From contig NW_026947502.1 in assembly GCF_034190915.1 (NCBI RefSeq), positions 34,998,785-35,062,784 on the forward strand: DNA of 64,000 nucleotides, written 5' to 3'. Under the pieces are notes generated by a model. The model did not search any database. It was given only the letters and a program-made list of their open reading frames with translations, and was not told the DNA's origin. This document shows positions 48,801-63,400 of this stretch, one piece after another. Position 1 is the stretch's first letter. The number at the start of each line of letters is the position of its first letter. The position numbers and the translations under genes were made by a program. This DNA comes from Cavia porcellus (lineage: Eukaryota > Chordata > Mammalia > Rodentia > Caviidae).

Positions 48801-51800
48801 TAATTCAGAGATTTCCTGTCACAAATAAAGAGCGTACTGAACTTCTACCTAAAACAGAAAGAGGAAATGTGTTTGCAGTTGAAGCTGGTATGTATTTTCT
48901 ATGGAGCTTCCTTGTTTACCCCGTACTTTGATGACTGTTCTTTTTCCATTTTAGGTTTGTTTAAAAAGACTAATGTGAAATGAAACAAATTTTCTTGTAT
49001 AAAAATTTGTCAGAAATGATTAAGAGTTATGGAAATTTTGAGAACCAAGTGCAGTATTAGTGCATGTCATGGAGTTGGACTAGATTTTTTTTTTAAGTTT
49101 TAGAATGATAGTTACTATGTATGATGCACTTACTGTGGTAAGCAATATATTAACCTTTTATGTAAGGCCTTATAGAACCCTTAGCAAGGTAAAATTTTTC
49201 TTTATTTCACTGTTGAGAAAGCTGAAACTCAAGGAATTTAAATAACTTGTTCAGAGTCACTCAACCAACCAGTAAACTGAAGAGTTGGGAGTTTACTCCA
49301 AAGTCTGAACTTTCCTGTATTACACTTTGAAAATACACTAATGATTAAGATTTTGAATTGGAGCTTTAGCTTCTGCTAAGGGATGGGGGCAAAAGTGATA
49401 AATAATACATTTAGTTTGTAAGATGAAGTTGTCATTTTACTATTTGAAAAATAACTTCATGGTGAGAAAAATATTTTTTATTGCCTCTAGTAACCATTTA
49501 CATAATTATTGCTTCTTAGAGCAGGTCTACAGCATTTAGAAAGTATGTATCAAATCACTTGTTTTAAGTACAGGCATACTTTTTGAGCTATATGCAGAAT
49601 ATAGAATATGCTTTCTTTATTTCTGCAGTACCTGCCTAGTTAAATTTGAATGTTGGCTAAATCCTCAAATAAGATACATTGTTTTAGAACATAATGCTTA
49701 GACATTACATGTTATTCTATTTTATTTGTATAACTTGCTCTTACATGTATAATTTTAAACATTTTCTTTTTTTGCAATGTGTTTTCATATTGTATATAAC
49801 AGTTCTTATAAGATACATTTTTTCTACTTAAAATTTTAATTTTCTGTGACATTGCTGATAATCATGTGAAAAACCTGAATATAATTAGTCTAAAAATTAT
49901 TCTTGCTTTTTAACAAGCTATTGATGGATTTTTATTCATTTTTATATATTATGTATTAGAAGTGCTTTTGAGAGGTTTGCTTTGTGATTGATGCTAACAT
50001 TTCTAACATATTCTATAAGCTGGCATTGCTTGCTAACTTTATATGGACTGAGCAGAAAAGAAACACCTGAAAGGAATTATATAGAAATTATTATGTTTAT
50101 CTTTAACACTTCTGTTTCAGTGTAGATCATAGTCTTTTTTATTTTTTTATTCTCAAAGAAAACCGAGAAATGAGCAAAACCAGTGGACGACTCAACAATG
50201 GCATACCTCAAATACCTGTGAAAAGAGGAGAATCTGAATTTGATTCATTCAGGCAGTCATTACCAGTGTTTGAGAAACAAGAAGAAATTGTTAAAATAAT
50301 TAAGGAAAATAAAGTAGTTTTGATTGTAGGAGAAACTGGGTCTGGAAAGACCACACAGGTTTGTTTTTCCTTTGTGGTTTAAAATTAAAATTAATTTGCT
50401 TTTGGTACAGGCTCAGATAAAATATATTTGCAGATTTGGTGTGTAGAAAAAATGTGTTTTTAAAAAATAGGCTAAAATTTCTTATGGTTATATTGGTTGC
50501 TTTCATAAATTTTGTCCTTAGGTAAGGATGTAGTAGAATATGTTAGCTCACTTTCTGTTGTTTTTACCACTACTACAGACTGGATCACTTATAAAGAATA
50601 AAAGTTTCTTTAGCTAATAAAGTCTGCTAAGTCCAGAAGTGTGTCATCAGCATCTAATGAGAGTTCTCCTGTATTATGATACGGTAGACAGGATCACTTG
50701 GTAAGACAGAACAAGTATGCTTGTGTAAATGTCTTTCTTCTAAATCCACGAAGGTCATCTTAGGGGGCCTACTCTCATGACCTTATCCGATTCCATTTAC
50801 CTTTGAAAGTCTCCATCTCCAAACACATCAACAAGATAATTTGTTAATTAAGTTTCCTATTCACAAACTTTTGGGGATTATAGCAAAACATGACAGATAC
50901 TAGCTTGTAGAATTTGGCCATTTTCACAGAATAAGCATCATTAAACTTGAGCCTATAAAACTCATTAAAAATGTAGTGACATTTTAAACTAGAGACTATA
51001 TTTTTCTTCAGCATCAGTCTTGGTATGATTAAGTAAAATAACATGGAATCAATTTAAAACTGTTTCAATGCCTTACATTGTTACCATTATTAGATTAAAC
51101 TTTAGATATTAATCATAGCAGTTTTAATTACAATGTAGAATGGAGATTAAATATGGAAGTTTTGATAAAAATGCTTTTATTTTACTAATATTACAATTAT
51201 TATTATTGCAGTACTGGGAACTTAACCCAAGGCCTCATGACTGAGCTACATTTTCAACCCTTTTTGTTTTATTTTGAGACAGAATCTTTTCAAGTTGCCT
51301 AGGCTGGGCTTGAATTTTATGATCCTCCTGCCTTGGCCTCCTAGGTAGCTGGGATTTTAGACATGTGCCTCTGCATCCAATTTAAATTGTGTCTTTTATG
51401 ATACTAGGATATTGGAATTATGGATGTCTTTTTTCACAATTATGTTATCATTTTATGAAGTATGAAATGATATTTTAGAATTTCATTAGTAAGTATCTAC
51501 TTTGTTTTTCAAGAAGAAACTATTAATCTAATGGGTTTCAATATAATATAATCTTGTTGAAAGAGTAGAATTAAAATTACCAATGTTTCTACTGTCTGAA
51601 ATATAAAATAATATCATTGGCCAACTTCATCTTGCCTTTAATGGTATGAAGGAGTTAAATGCATTGAATTTTCCCCCTTTATTCATGTTTATTATGTAAA
51701 GTATAAGCATGTGGAAAATGTTACACAGAAAGTGAACTGTAATTCTTTTCCTGTATCTCTCTGAATTATTGTCAGAAATTTGGAATATATTTCTAATTTT

Positions 51801-53563
51801 TTGTGGGAGGTGTTTGTTGTTTTTATTCTTTTCATAGCATTGATACAGATAGGTCTTTTAAAACATTTCATTATAATATTGATATATATTTTTTAAAAAC
51901 AAATGTGGGATAATAAGATATGTACATTTTTTATCTTCTTTTGCTTAGTAGAAGTTGAATTTTTCTCATGTCAGTAGCTAGAGATATACCTCATTTTTTT
52001 TTTTTTTTTTTTTTTTTTTGTCTTTTTCGTTTTTATCGGTACCAGGGATCGAACTCATGACTGCCTGCTTGCAAGGCAGGCGCTTATGCCGCTGAGCTAA
52101 ATCCCCAGCCCCTATACCTCATTTTTTAAAGACAATCATATAGTATTTCTGAATATATTCATAATGATAAAGAATGTTTATTGTGTGCTGCATTCTTATA
52201 GTAGTTGTCACATTTTCGCCTTTCCGTATCCCTGGAATATGTAGATTTTATTACCTCTTTTTACTGATAAAGATTAAAAACTAAAATTTATGGATGTTAA
52301 CCTGTCTTTGTTTACAGAAATAGGAATTGGCAGAGCAGGAATCTTATTTTTATATTGTACTTACTGTCTTTTATTGAATCCTAATATTTCTTGCTTATTC
52401 GTTGAAGTTTTATTTGGATGAATCCTAGAGGGGTAAATCCCAGATGAAGGGTATTATGATTACAATTTTTATAGCTATAGAACTACTTATGGTAAAATAA
52501 CTTTGAAAAGAATATGTTAAATAATACTGAAGTATTATTCTCTAAAGTTGGTGAAGAATGGATTTTTTTTTGGTACCAGTGATCAAACTCAGGGCCTTGT
52601 ACTTGTCAGGCAGGCACCATGACCATGTTGCTAAGCTATATTGCTGGCCCCTAAGAATGGATCTTTAAAAAAAAAAAAGATATTATAGATATATCTCTGT
52701 GTGTGTGTGTTGTGTGCATGTATGTGTATACATTTAGTATTTAGTATGTGTTTTACCAGTCTAAGTAAAAATGTTTTAATTAGCATTTCATTGGTCCTGA
52801 GAGACTTGAGTCACTCATCTTATTTGTTTGCTTATTATCAAGTTATCTTTGTGAGTTCTTTATATCCTAGTTTTCTTTTGGCTTATTTATATTGAATTTA
52901 TTTTTAAAAATATTTTTATATATGTTATAGATATGGGCCTGTTACCTGTTAAATATTTAAAAATAATTTCTCCTGATTTTTGTTTGACTTTTAGTCTTGC
53001 TAATGGTATCTTGTTCCACCATTTACATTTTTATTTAGTTGAATTCATTGACCTTTTTTTTAAGAGTTGAGGCTATGCTAAGGTAGGTAAAAATTTTTTC
53101 CTATAAATTTATTTAAAAAATCCACATCATGAGTTTGCTTCCAAGTACCAATAAATAAATAAATAATTCAAGAGGAATTTATTTCATTGTATCATAACTC
53201 TTTATGTCAGTGTCTGATCTTTCAAACATAAATTTTGTTTAATTTAAGAAACCATTTTTTAAAGTCATTTTTTATAGGTCTATTTCTGGAATTTTTAATA
53301 TGTATTTCTAATCTCATTTTCTTTTCCTGCACCAGGATCCTGCTTTTTACTTTAATAGTTTACAAAATATAATATAAATTATTCTTTATTATCTTTTATG
53401 TTTTTGAGTGGTAGTCGTAGAGTTGGTTTTCAGTGTACATTTGCAGCTAATCCAGTCTACTTTTAAGTGACACTATACCAGGTACAGGCTGTGTATGTCA
53501 TGTAACAATCCTAATCCTTGCCTCTTGTCCTTTATTCTTGTCATTCATTTCACTTATACATAG

Positions 53564-53597
<34 letters not shown>

Positions 53598-55540
53598 CCC
53601 CTTCCAACATAAGATATGTACATAAACCTAAGTAATCAAGCACATTGCTGCTATTACTATTGAACAAACTGTTGCCTAGTAGGTCAATTAAGAATAAGAA
53701 AAATGTTTTAATTTTACCTTCATTTAGTTATTCTTGATATTTTTTCCATTTTTCATGAAGATTTGAGTTCCTCGGCCTATATTATTTTTCATTTTGCTTT
53801 TTTCTAAAAAACTTTTTTTTTGAGCATTTCTTGTTAGACAGTTTACTGGTAATAAATTCCATCAATTTTTATGTACCTGAGAAGATACTACTGCTTCCAT
53901 TTTTGAAGGATAATTTTGCAAGGTATAGAACTTTAGGTTGGTGGATCTTTTCAGTATTTTATTTCGCTCTATTTCTGTCTTGCTTGCCTGGTCTAAGGAG
54001 AGAAGTCTTGCCTGTGTTTGAGAAGTCATAAGTAATTATCTTTACTCTTCCATGAGTAAAACTTTTTATTTCTCTTTCAGATTGTTTTTTCACCTTTGAC
54101 TTTGTGTAGTTTTAAAGTTATGTACTTTAAAAATATTTCTTGGTAGTTCTTACATATTTATGTGTTTGGATGAACTAGTTAATTAAAAGGAATCCTATAG
54201 GTGAAGAAATACGTGAAAAGATTTTTTTCTACTTACATTTAAAGAAGTGAAAATCAAGGTGCATAAGCCTTCAGACTGACAGAAATTTTTAAAAAAGGAT
54301 CCTATATTTCTCAGGGTATTGACAAACAGCCCTTCTCTTTTGTTGATAAGAATATAAATTGTTTTACTTTGATGATTGTACTCTGAACATTTCATTTTTT
54401 TGGTTTTGTTTTGTTTTTTGTTTTGATGGGGTCATGCTGTGTAGTTCAGGCTCGCCTGGAACTCACTATGTAGCCCAAGCCGGCCTTGAATTCATGGCAA
54501 TTCTCTGACTTCAGCCTTCCAAGTTCTGGAATGCATACTCCAAACATTTCTGCTGCTAGTGATTTGTATCTTTGTAAAAGCATGTTAAGATAGATGTTCA
54601 GTACAACACTGTTTAATAGTTAGCAATCAATCAATAACATGCAAAAGACCATTGTGCACAAGATGTTTTAAAATTATGTTTTTAGCTTATTATTACTGGC
54701 TATATGAGTTATTTCTATTTGGGAATATTATAGAACTTCTCTAGTTTTAATTTTTTTTACAGTTGGTTCACTTGGGTTTTCGAGGTATGCAAAATACTTG
54801 TCATTTTATATTTTAAAAACTCTGTTTCAGATTCCTCAGTTCCTTTTAGATGATTGCTTTAAAAATGGTATCCCGTGCCGTATATTTTGTACTCAGCCGA
54901 GACGATTAGCAGCTATTGCTGTGGCTGAAAGAGTTGCTGCCGAGAGAAGGGAAAGAATTGGTCAAACAATTGGATATCAGATTCGATTGGAAAGCAGGTA
55001 AAGACAGTTCTATTTTTTGTTTTATTTCTAGATGAAATGTATCTTTCATTAGATATAGTCAATGTGTTAGTTGAAAAGTCAATTTTTTTTCAATGTAATT
55101 CTATATTGAGATGTTAAAATCATGTTGTAACTTACTGAGGTTTCAACTAAGTGATCTGAAAGATTTTTGACTGAGATACAAATCCCATTTCATAGTTTCA
55201 TGATCAAGTTATTTCACCTCAGTTTGAGCCCCTATAGAATGAGACTCAAAACATATGGAATCCAAGTTTGATGTGAACTTATAAAAATCGATTAATTTTA
55301 CTGAGTTTTAATGTCATTGGTATGCAAATTGATATTCCTTACCAAATGCTTGGGACAAGAACTGTATCAAATTTTGGAGTTTTCCAGATCTGGTAATGTT
55401 GACAGTTTACTGGGTGAGTAGCCTTAATCTGAAATGCTTTCAAGTCTGAAACTTGTTGAGCACTTTAGATTTTGTCTTTTTGGATTAAGGATGCTCAATC
55501 TGCAGTAGGACTGGAAATAGCTTCTTAACAAGGAGTGCTA

Positions 55541-55581
<41 letters not shown>

Positions 55582-57374
55582 TGTGTGTGTGTGAGTGTAT
55601 TGTAGTGCTAGGAATCCAACTCAGGGAATTATATAAGCCAGGTGAGTGCTTTATTGCTAAGATGCCTTCCCAGCTGTATTTTTTAAAATAGTGATTAAAA
55701 TATTGATTACACTTATGTATTCTTTGCAAGTGAAATGTTTTTAAAGTTGTTTTAAAAGCCTAAGTTTTTTTTTTTTAACAAATTACATTACTTAGTTAAT
55801 AAAAAGCTACTAGAAATAATTTGTGAAGATTATAGGGCATAAAATGTGTATTTCATATAATTTTGTTAGTAAGCTATATATACTAGCACACTGTTATATT
55901 AGTAATATTTATTCAAATATATAGCACCAGCATTTAAAGTGATTATATTTTAATTACAGAAAAGATTTGTAATTGTTTACTTTATTCTTTAAAAAGGGTT
56001 TCTCCAAAGACACTTCTGACATTTTGCACAAATGGGGTATTGCTTCGTACATTGATGGCAGGTGATAGCACATTGTCAACTGTGACACATGTTATTGTGG
56101 TAAGGATATTGATGAATTTGTCATATATAACTTAGATTGTGTGACATTTAAGTACATAATTACATTTTTTAAAATTTTTATTTAAAGAAAACAAACAGTA
56201 AAAGGGTACAAGTAATACAGAATTTCAAAAAGAAACAGTAAGAAATCACTAGTTAATAGATTACATATTGTCATCTTAGAAATAGTTGTTCAAGTTACAA
56301 AAGTAAAACATTACAAAGTGGACATTCAAACAGTGAGACTGCAAACAGTTGTGTTCAATGATCCATCAAAATCTTAGTAATATGGTCATCTATCTTACAC
56401 ACCTAAACACACTTGCAGTTGTATCCTTTAGAGCACTTTCTTTTCCTCTCTTTTTTACAATAACAATTCCACATTTTGGGTTTTATTACTCCCACAGTTC
56501 TTATTACTTTTGTTTTTTGGAAGAGAATAAAACCAAATGTGACAAAACAAAGCAGAGTCAGTCAAAACAAAGGATGGGCATAGTACATGATGTAAAAACA
56601 TAATACAGGGTAATCAACAATAGTTACCATAATGCCTCTTGCTACCTTAAAAAGAATTGCCTATATCATCAGGTATAATAAAATTGAACAAAACAGTACA
56701 GAACAAAACCAATAAAACCTAAACATTGGAGACATTACAGGACTTCAAAAGAAGATAATAGTCAAACCAGAATGGGCATCATAGTGAATCTTATTGCCTT
56801 CAAAGTAGTTGCCTATACCCTCAAACTTGATACTATCAAACAAAACAGAATAGAGTAAAATCAGTCAAAACAAGATGGTGAGAGCAATACAGGACTTCAA
56901 ATCGAGTTAATAGGAATTCAAAAAAGTTACTATAATATGTCCTGCTAATTTTTCATAATTGCATTTTAAAAGATGGTAAAATGGGAGCAAAATCCTATTT
57001 TAAAGAGGCTATTATAGTTAGGTTTTTAAAAATAATAATTAGAAATATTTTGTATTAAATAAGGGTAGTCTTAACCATTGGGCATTATGGGAAAAAAGAA
57101 AACAAAGCAGTAGTTTTAAAAATATGATTTTCTTGTATGAAAATGATGCATGTAAAACTATTTATTCTGTAGAAAAAAATAGTTTTAAATCTGTCCTTGG
57201 TCACCTGATCCCTTTTGTATTATGTTTCCTAGTTGTGAGGATGTACTATTTTACAGTCATCCAACTTCATGGTTAAGCTGCTAAATTAGTTATGTCATGA
57301 TAAAATAAGATGAATTCCCTTTATTAAACAATTTTAAGCTTTTATCTAGTTTATATCAGAAAAACATTAGCTTA

Positions 57375-57405
<31 letters not shown>

Positions 57406-60400
57406 GTCTTTTTCCTTTTTATCGGTACCAGGGATCGAACTCACGACTGCCTGCTTTCAAGGCAGGCGCTTATGCCACTGAGCTAAATCCCCAGCCCCTA
57501 GCTTAAGTTTTATAGGCTTTTAATAAGCAGGTTTTAGAAACTTACCCAAACTAAAGGATGTGCCTGAGCTCTGATGCCAACAGAAGCCATTTAAATTGTT
57601 TATATTTAGAAATGAGACTCCTATCCTATAATTTGAAATTTTTTATAGTTTGTGTAGCTTTACATTTTATCGGAAATACTTTATCGTCTGCAGTAAGTTG
57701 ATGAAACCTGATTGTATACAGATTATCCATAGTACAACATTTTTACTAATATTGATTGAGTTTGTCCATATTTAATTTGAATTAGTGTAAATGCAGCGGT
57801 GCTATTATTTTAAAGACGTAGGCCTCTATAAAATTTAACTTTTGTGGCTTTGTGTTTCTGTTCATTGTAGGATGAAGTGCATGAAAGGGATCGATTTAGT
57901 GATTTTTTACTTACAAAGTTAAGAGATTTGTTGCAAAAGCATCCAACTTTGAAACTAATTCTTTCTAGTGCTGCTCTGGATGTAAATCTTTTTATAAGAT
58001 ATTTTGGAAGTTGTCCAGTGATCCATAGTAAGTTAAATTATCATGTTCCTTCTGTAATTTGTGTGAAAAATACTTTGGAGCTTAATGTTTTCTAACAGAA
58101 ATTAGAATGTTTCAAAGCAGACAACGTGTATTTTCTCTTTCCTATGAGATAGGCTTCATGTTATTTCTCTCTGCTTTTGATGTTTACGTTTCCATCTGTA
58201 GCTTTTTGGCATTGTATAGTAAACCCATCTCTCTAACCTTAAAAGAAATAGGTTTTATTTTGGCCTGATGTTCCTCTTTACATCCTGTCCTGTAACGTCT
58301 TCTCTTTACTCCAGACTCCTTGAAAAACTAGTCCACATTCCCATGTTTACATCTCATTTACTTCTGAATACTTTTGATACTTTTGTTCTTGTTTTTCAAT
58401 AAAAATTGATTTTGCCCTATATTTTAAAAATTCCTCTTCAAAAATTATAACAGTTGTGTAGATTAATGAAACAATATAGATATTTCTCTAATGAAATATA
58501 GAGAAAATATTCATAGTTGTCCTGTCCTGTTTTTGTTCTATGGAGTACAGATTTTTAAAGTTTTATTGGTTTAAAAACTTTGTCTTTGTTGGTTGGCCAT
58601 GCTTATCATATGTATATGTATTTTTTTTAACAAAAATGAGCACATACCTAATATATTACTTGTATTTTTCTTGTTTATATGACAGTAAATTATGTACATT
58701 TCTCCATTTTAGATGCTCTGGATATAGTTCATTATTGTAATCAGCTGTTTCAGTATTTTATAATATGGGTATACCATGACTTATTTAACCACTGTTTTAT
58801 CGTTGAGTATCAGATTAGTCCTAGATTCACCCTCCTTGGTAACCTCTACCATAAATACTGTTATAAAGAACATCCTTGCATATATGTCCTGTTATACTTT
58901 TACTTTAAGGGACAGATTTTTAAAAATGAAATTGCTAAGTAAAAATTATATCATTTTAAATTTTAATAGCTTTTGACATTTTAGTTTTTCAAAAGGCTGA
59001 CATGGTTTGTAGTTTTAAAAGATGTGGGTCTGTTCACGTGTGAAATTTTAGTCGTATTGTTTTAATACTGATCTGATTGCCAAGTCTAGTATTTAGATTT
59101 TAGACAAAATGTTATACTTCAGTTTTCTGTATTATTTTTCATAGTTGCCTTTCCTTCTTTTGGAAATGCTTAATGCTCCTATTCAATTCTTTTTAGACTT
59201 ATTGCTTAAATATTTGTATATCCTAGGGTTATTCCCTTGATACGTTTTCCTTTCTGTTCATTCTCTTCATTCTTTCTTTTTATTTATTTATTTATTTATT
59301 TTTTTTTTGAATTTTTTCTTTAATTAAGACAAACATAAATGACTAAATAATTTTTTTTGAAACAATAAGGGGGAGATTGAGATAAAACAGGACATAACAA
59401 TATAACAATAGAGGTCACAGCATGACTGTTTCAATAACCTAGTACTTCACCACCTTATAACCTGACTTAATAGTAGTTACCATAGTGTCTTTTTCCTTGA
59501 AATATTTGGGTAAAACTTCATATACTCTAGCTTCAAATATTTTCATATCAAGAAGCCCAGAATAAAGCCTTTCTAATTAATGAGTGAAAACTTTATAAGG
59601 CTTCAAGGCCACCTAATGGGGAATCATGATTACCACATATTTTTATATATTTGAATCATTACTTACATTAGGGAAACTATTCGGTATTCACACATGCGAG
59701 ATTGATTTATTTCACTTATGAGTATGGTCTCAAGCTGTGCCCATTTATTGATAAATATCTCAATGTGATCCTTCTTTATAGCTGAATAATACTCCATTGT
59801 ATAGAAATACCACAACTTTTTTATCCATTCCTCAGTTGATGGGCACTTGGGTTGTTTCCAAGATCTGGCGATTACAAATTGTGCTGCTATAAACATAGGT
59901 GCACATATATCACTGTGGTATGATGCTTTCAGTTCTTCTGGGAATATGCCTAGAAGTGGAATAGCTGGAATAAATGGGATTTCCAGTCCCAACTTTTTGA
60001 GAAATCTCCAGACAGATCTCCACAAAGGCTGTACCAGTCTACACTCCCACCAGCAGTGCAGGAGAGTTCCTTTTTCCCCACAGCCTCTCCAGCATTTGTT
60101 GTCGGTTTTCTTGATCCTGGCCATTCTTTCAGGAGTGAGATGGTATCTCAGTGTGGTTTTAATTTGCATTTCTCTAATGACCAATGATGATGAGCATTTT
60201 TTCATGTATTTATTTGCCATTTGCATTTCTTCATCTGAGAATTGCATATTCATCTCAGATGCCCATTTTTGGATTGGGTCTTTGAATTTCGGAGGTCTGA
60301 GTTTCTTTAATTCTTTATATGTTTTAGACAAGAGGCCCTTGTCTGAGAGAGAGTTCACTAAAATCTTTTCCCAGTTTGTGGGTTTTCTTTTCACTATGCT

Positions 60401-63400
60401 GGAGATTTCTTTTGACATGCAGAAACTTTTTAATAAGAAGTGGTCCCAGTTATTGATTCTGGGAAGTATTTCCCGTGCGGTTTGAGTCCTGTTCATGAAT
60501 TCTTTACCTACTCCTATGTCTCCAAGGTTTCTACCTATTTTGTCTTCCAATAGATTTAGTGTTTCTGTTTTAATATTCAGATCTTTGACCCATTTACATT
60601 TTAATATCACCATGTTCTTTCTTTTTATTACATTTCTTTCCTCTTTTTTCCTTTTGTTTTGTTGTACTCTGTGTACCATTGGGGATCCACCTGTAATTTC
60701 GCTGAAAGCTCTCATTTATGCCCTTGGTTTCAGCTTTCTTTTATGTACTGATGACCCACATATATTTTCAATTCACATTGTTTTACAGAGCTTTGGATTT
60801 AGATATCTTACAGTCTGCTCACTTCTAATATTCCCCAAACTGAATACTTGAATCTACAAAGCCTGCTTCCTTCTTTTCCTGTGTTGCCTATGTTGGTCAA
60901 TCAAGATACTATTGCCCTTCTTCATCCAAGTTACAGGCCTGTAAATTCTTCTCATAATAGTTTCTTGGGTGATTAGACACATTAAATTTGTGCATCTGTT
61001 ATTTGAAATTTTTGGTACTTTATGTTTGATACATGTTAAATCAAATCCTAACTTCTATCTGTTCTGTTTCCCCTTTCAGCTTTCCTTGTTACTGTGAGTA
61101 ATATCCTTCTGGCTATGAAGGCTGACATCCAAGAATTGTATCTGACACTTTCTCCATTATTATACCTTCCTATCCATTGTAATTCTGAGTTCTGTTTTAC
61201 CTCTTGTCTCAAGAATTTTCTACTTTTCATTTTCACTACCACTAGTCTTACTGAAATTATTGTTATCTGTTACCTGAGTTTTGCCATAGTTCATACCTGG
61301 TCTAATTTCATTCTGATTGCCTTTTAAATCCATTCTCACATCGCAACCAGAGTATTCTCTGAAGTGGAATTCTGCTGATGTTGAACACTTTCCTGAGTTT
61401 TAATTCTTTGAATGAGTTTTATTTCAGAACAAAGTTCTAAACCTTTCATGAGATACATATTTTTGTCTTTACTGTCTTGTTCCATCATTTGTGAAACAGA
61501 TTAGCCTTCTAGTTTCTTGAAAACATCATACTTCTTTCCACCATAGACTTTGCTCATGCTGGTTTTTCTTCACTGCATATTCTTTTCTATAGAGTCTCAT
61601 CCAGGAGTGGAGAACCTGTGGCACATGTGCTGCAACAGGCACGCAGAGCCCTCTTTCGTGGCCTGTGAGCCAAGTTGTCCCAGCAGCCAAGCATTGGATA
61701 ACTGTTGTTTTTTTCTGGACTAAAATTCATCAGTATCCAGATTTAATTGCACTATTGGTACTTTGCGATAAATAAGTGGGCTTTGGGTGCAGTTTGGGCC
61801 CTTGGTTTATAAAAGGTTTGCCATTACTGGCCTTAGTCATTTTGTTTATTTGTTTTTCTTTTACCTCACATTTTCAATGAGGATCTTTTCTCACTGCAGG
61901 GAGATCTCTATTATATAAGGCCATAGTATGTTACAGTTCCCTCTCATAGCACTTTGCACAACTCCTTTTACATTTATTTTGGATTATTGCATTAATGCCT
62001 GTCTGTTGTGCTACTTGCCACAAAGCAGCAGGACACAGTTCTGTTTCTGCTTGCCATTTGTATTCCTGGTATATAATGTTATGCCAGACACAGAATATAT
62101 AGTTAACAGTAGACAATAACAAGCAAAATGAACAGTTGTCTAAAGTAAAGCGGTTTGTTATTATAGACAGATATCTACAAATCAAAGTTACATTTAAAGG
62201 ACAATATTAAGAGAGTCACTTGAACTTTGTAATTGGATATTACTACATTTTGGTTCATTGGTATTTTCATGTTTTTATGTGAATTGTTTCTAAGATGTAA
62301 ATTGACTTCCAAAAATTTTTTTTTCATTTAGTACAGGGAAGACCATTTGAAGTAAAGGAAATGTTTCTGGAAGATATTTTAAGAACTACTGGATATACAA
62401 ACAAAGAAATGTTAAAGTATAAAAAAGAAAAACAACGAGGTAAGTATTTTAATTCAAATAAAAAAGAAATAACTATTAAAAATGACTTTCTGAAGTATTT
62501 CAGCTTTATATTATGGAGGTAGAGGAACACTTAACAGTGTTTACCTCTTGCTTATACTTTATAAAATTATATTAGAATATTGTTCCACACATATCTCTGG
62601 TTTATATTCAGAAGTTGTAATCTGTAGAGAAAAATTGAAAGGGGCTACCATAATTGATGGAGCTGATTGTTTCTGTATCCAGAGTATCACTTTAGGGTAA
62701 CAAAAGAGTGTATGTTGCTTGCCCATAGCCTGTCTCATAAATGTGAGGTGGAAGTAAATGGAAGAAAAAGAACAGCATCAGAGCAGTAAGCTTATCTTAC
62801 ATAAAAATCTCCAGGTTTCCAAACTTGATATTATTGTGAGATTGCATTTGTACTTCATATTTAACAATATTTGCCCTTTTATACAATATTACAGCTTTTG
62901 AATTAAGATTTAGATTCCGTGTTTTACTTTTAGCTGTATTATTCATCATGGTAGCCCTACCTTCGAGCTTTGACTTTTTTGTTTATTCTTTATGGCCTTG
63001 GGCAAGTTTATTAACTCTTTAGGGTTCTCCACTTGAAAAATAATAATTAGTAACCCCCATTTTACTGGACAGTGCTGAATCACTTATATGTAAGTTGTAA
63101 AGCTTTCTAGGTTTAAAAATTTTGAGACTCTTGAATTATATCTAGTATCTCAAACAGTGGGCAGGGCAAGAGAAGTTTAATGATTTTCTGCTAAGCGCTA
63201 TATGGATGTTAGATTGAAACATTAATTCTGATGCAGATAAAAACATTCTTTTTTTTTTTTTTTTTGGTACAGGGGATCGAACTCACAACCTTGCGCTTGC
63301 AAGGCAGGCGCTTATGCCACTGAGCTAAATCTCCCCCTAATAAAATTATTCTTAATTCTGGACTTACTTAAACATAAACTTCTTACCAATAGATACTATG

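Noticed and set aside
51990..57512. ID SINEs as functional tRNA-Ala genes
   Set aside because: The anticodon arm is well paired, but the acceptor stem does not close, the 3' part runs into an A-rich tail, and target duplications show they are retroposed copies.
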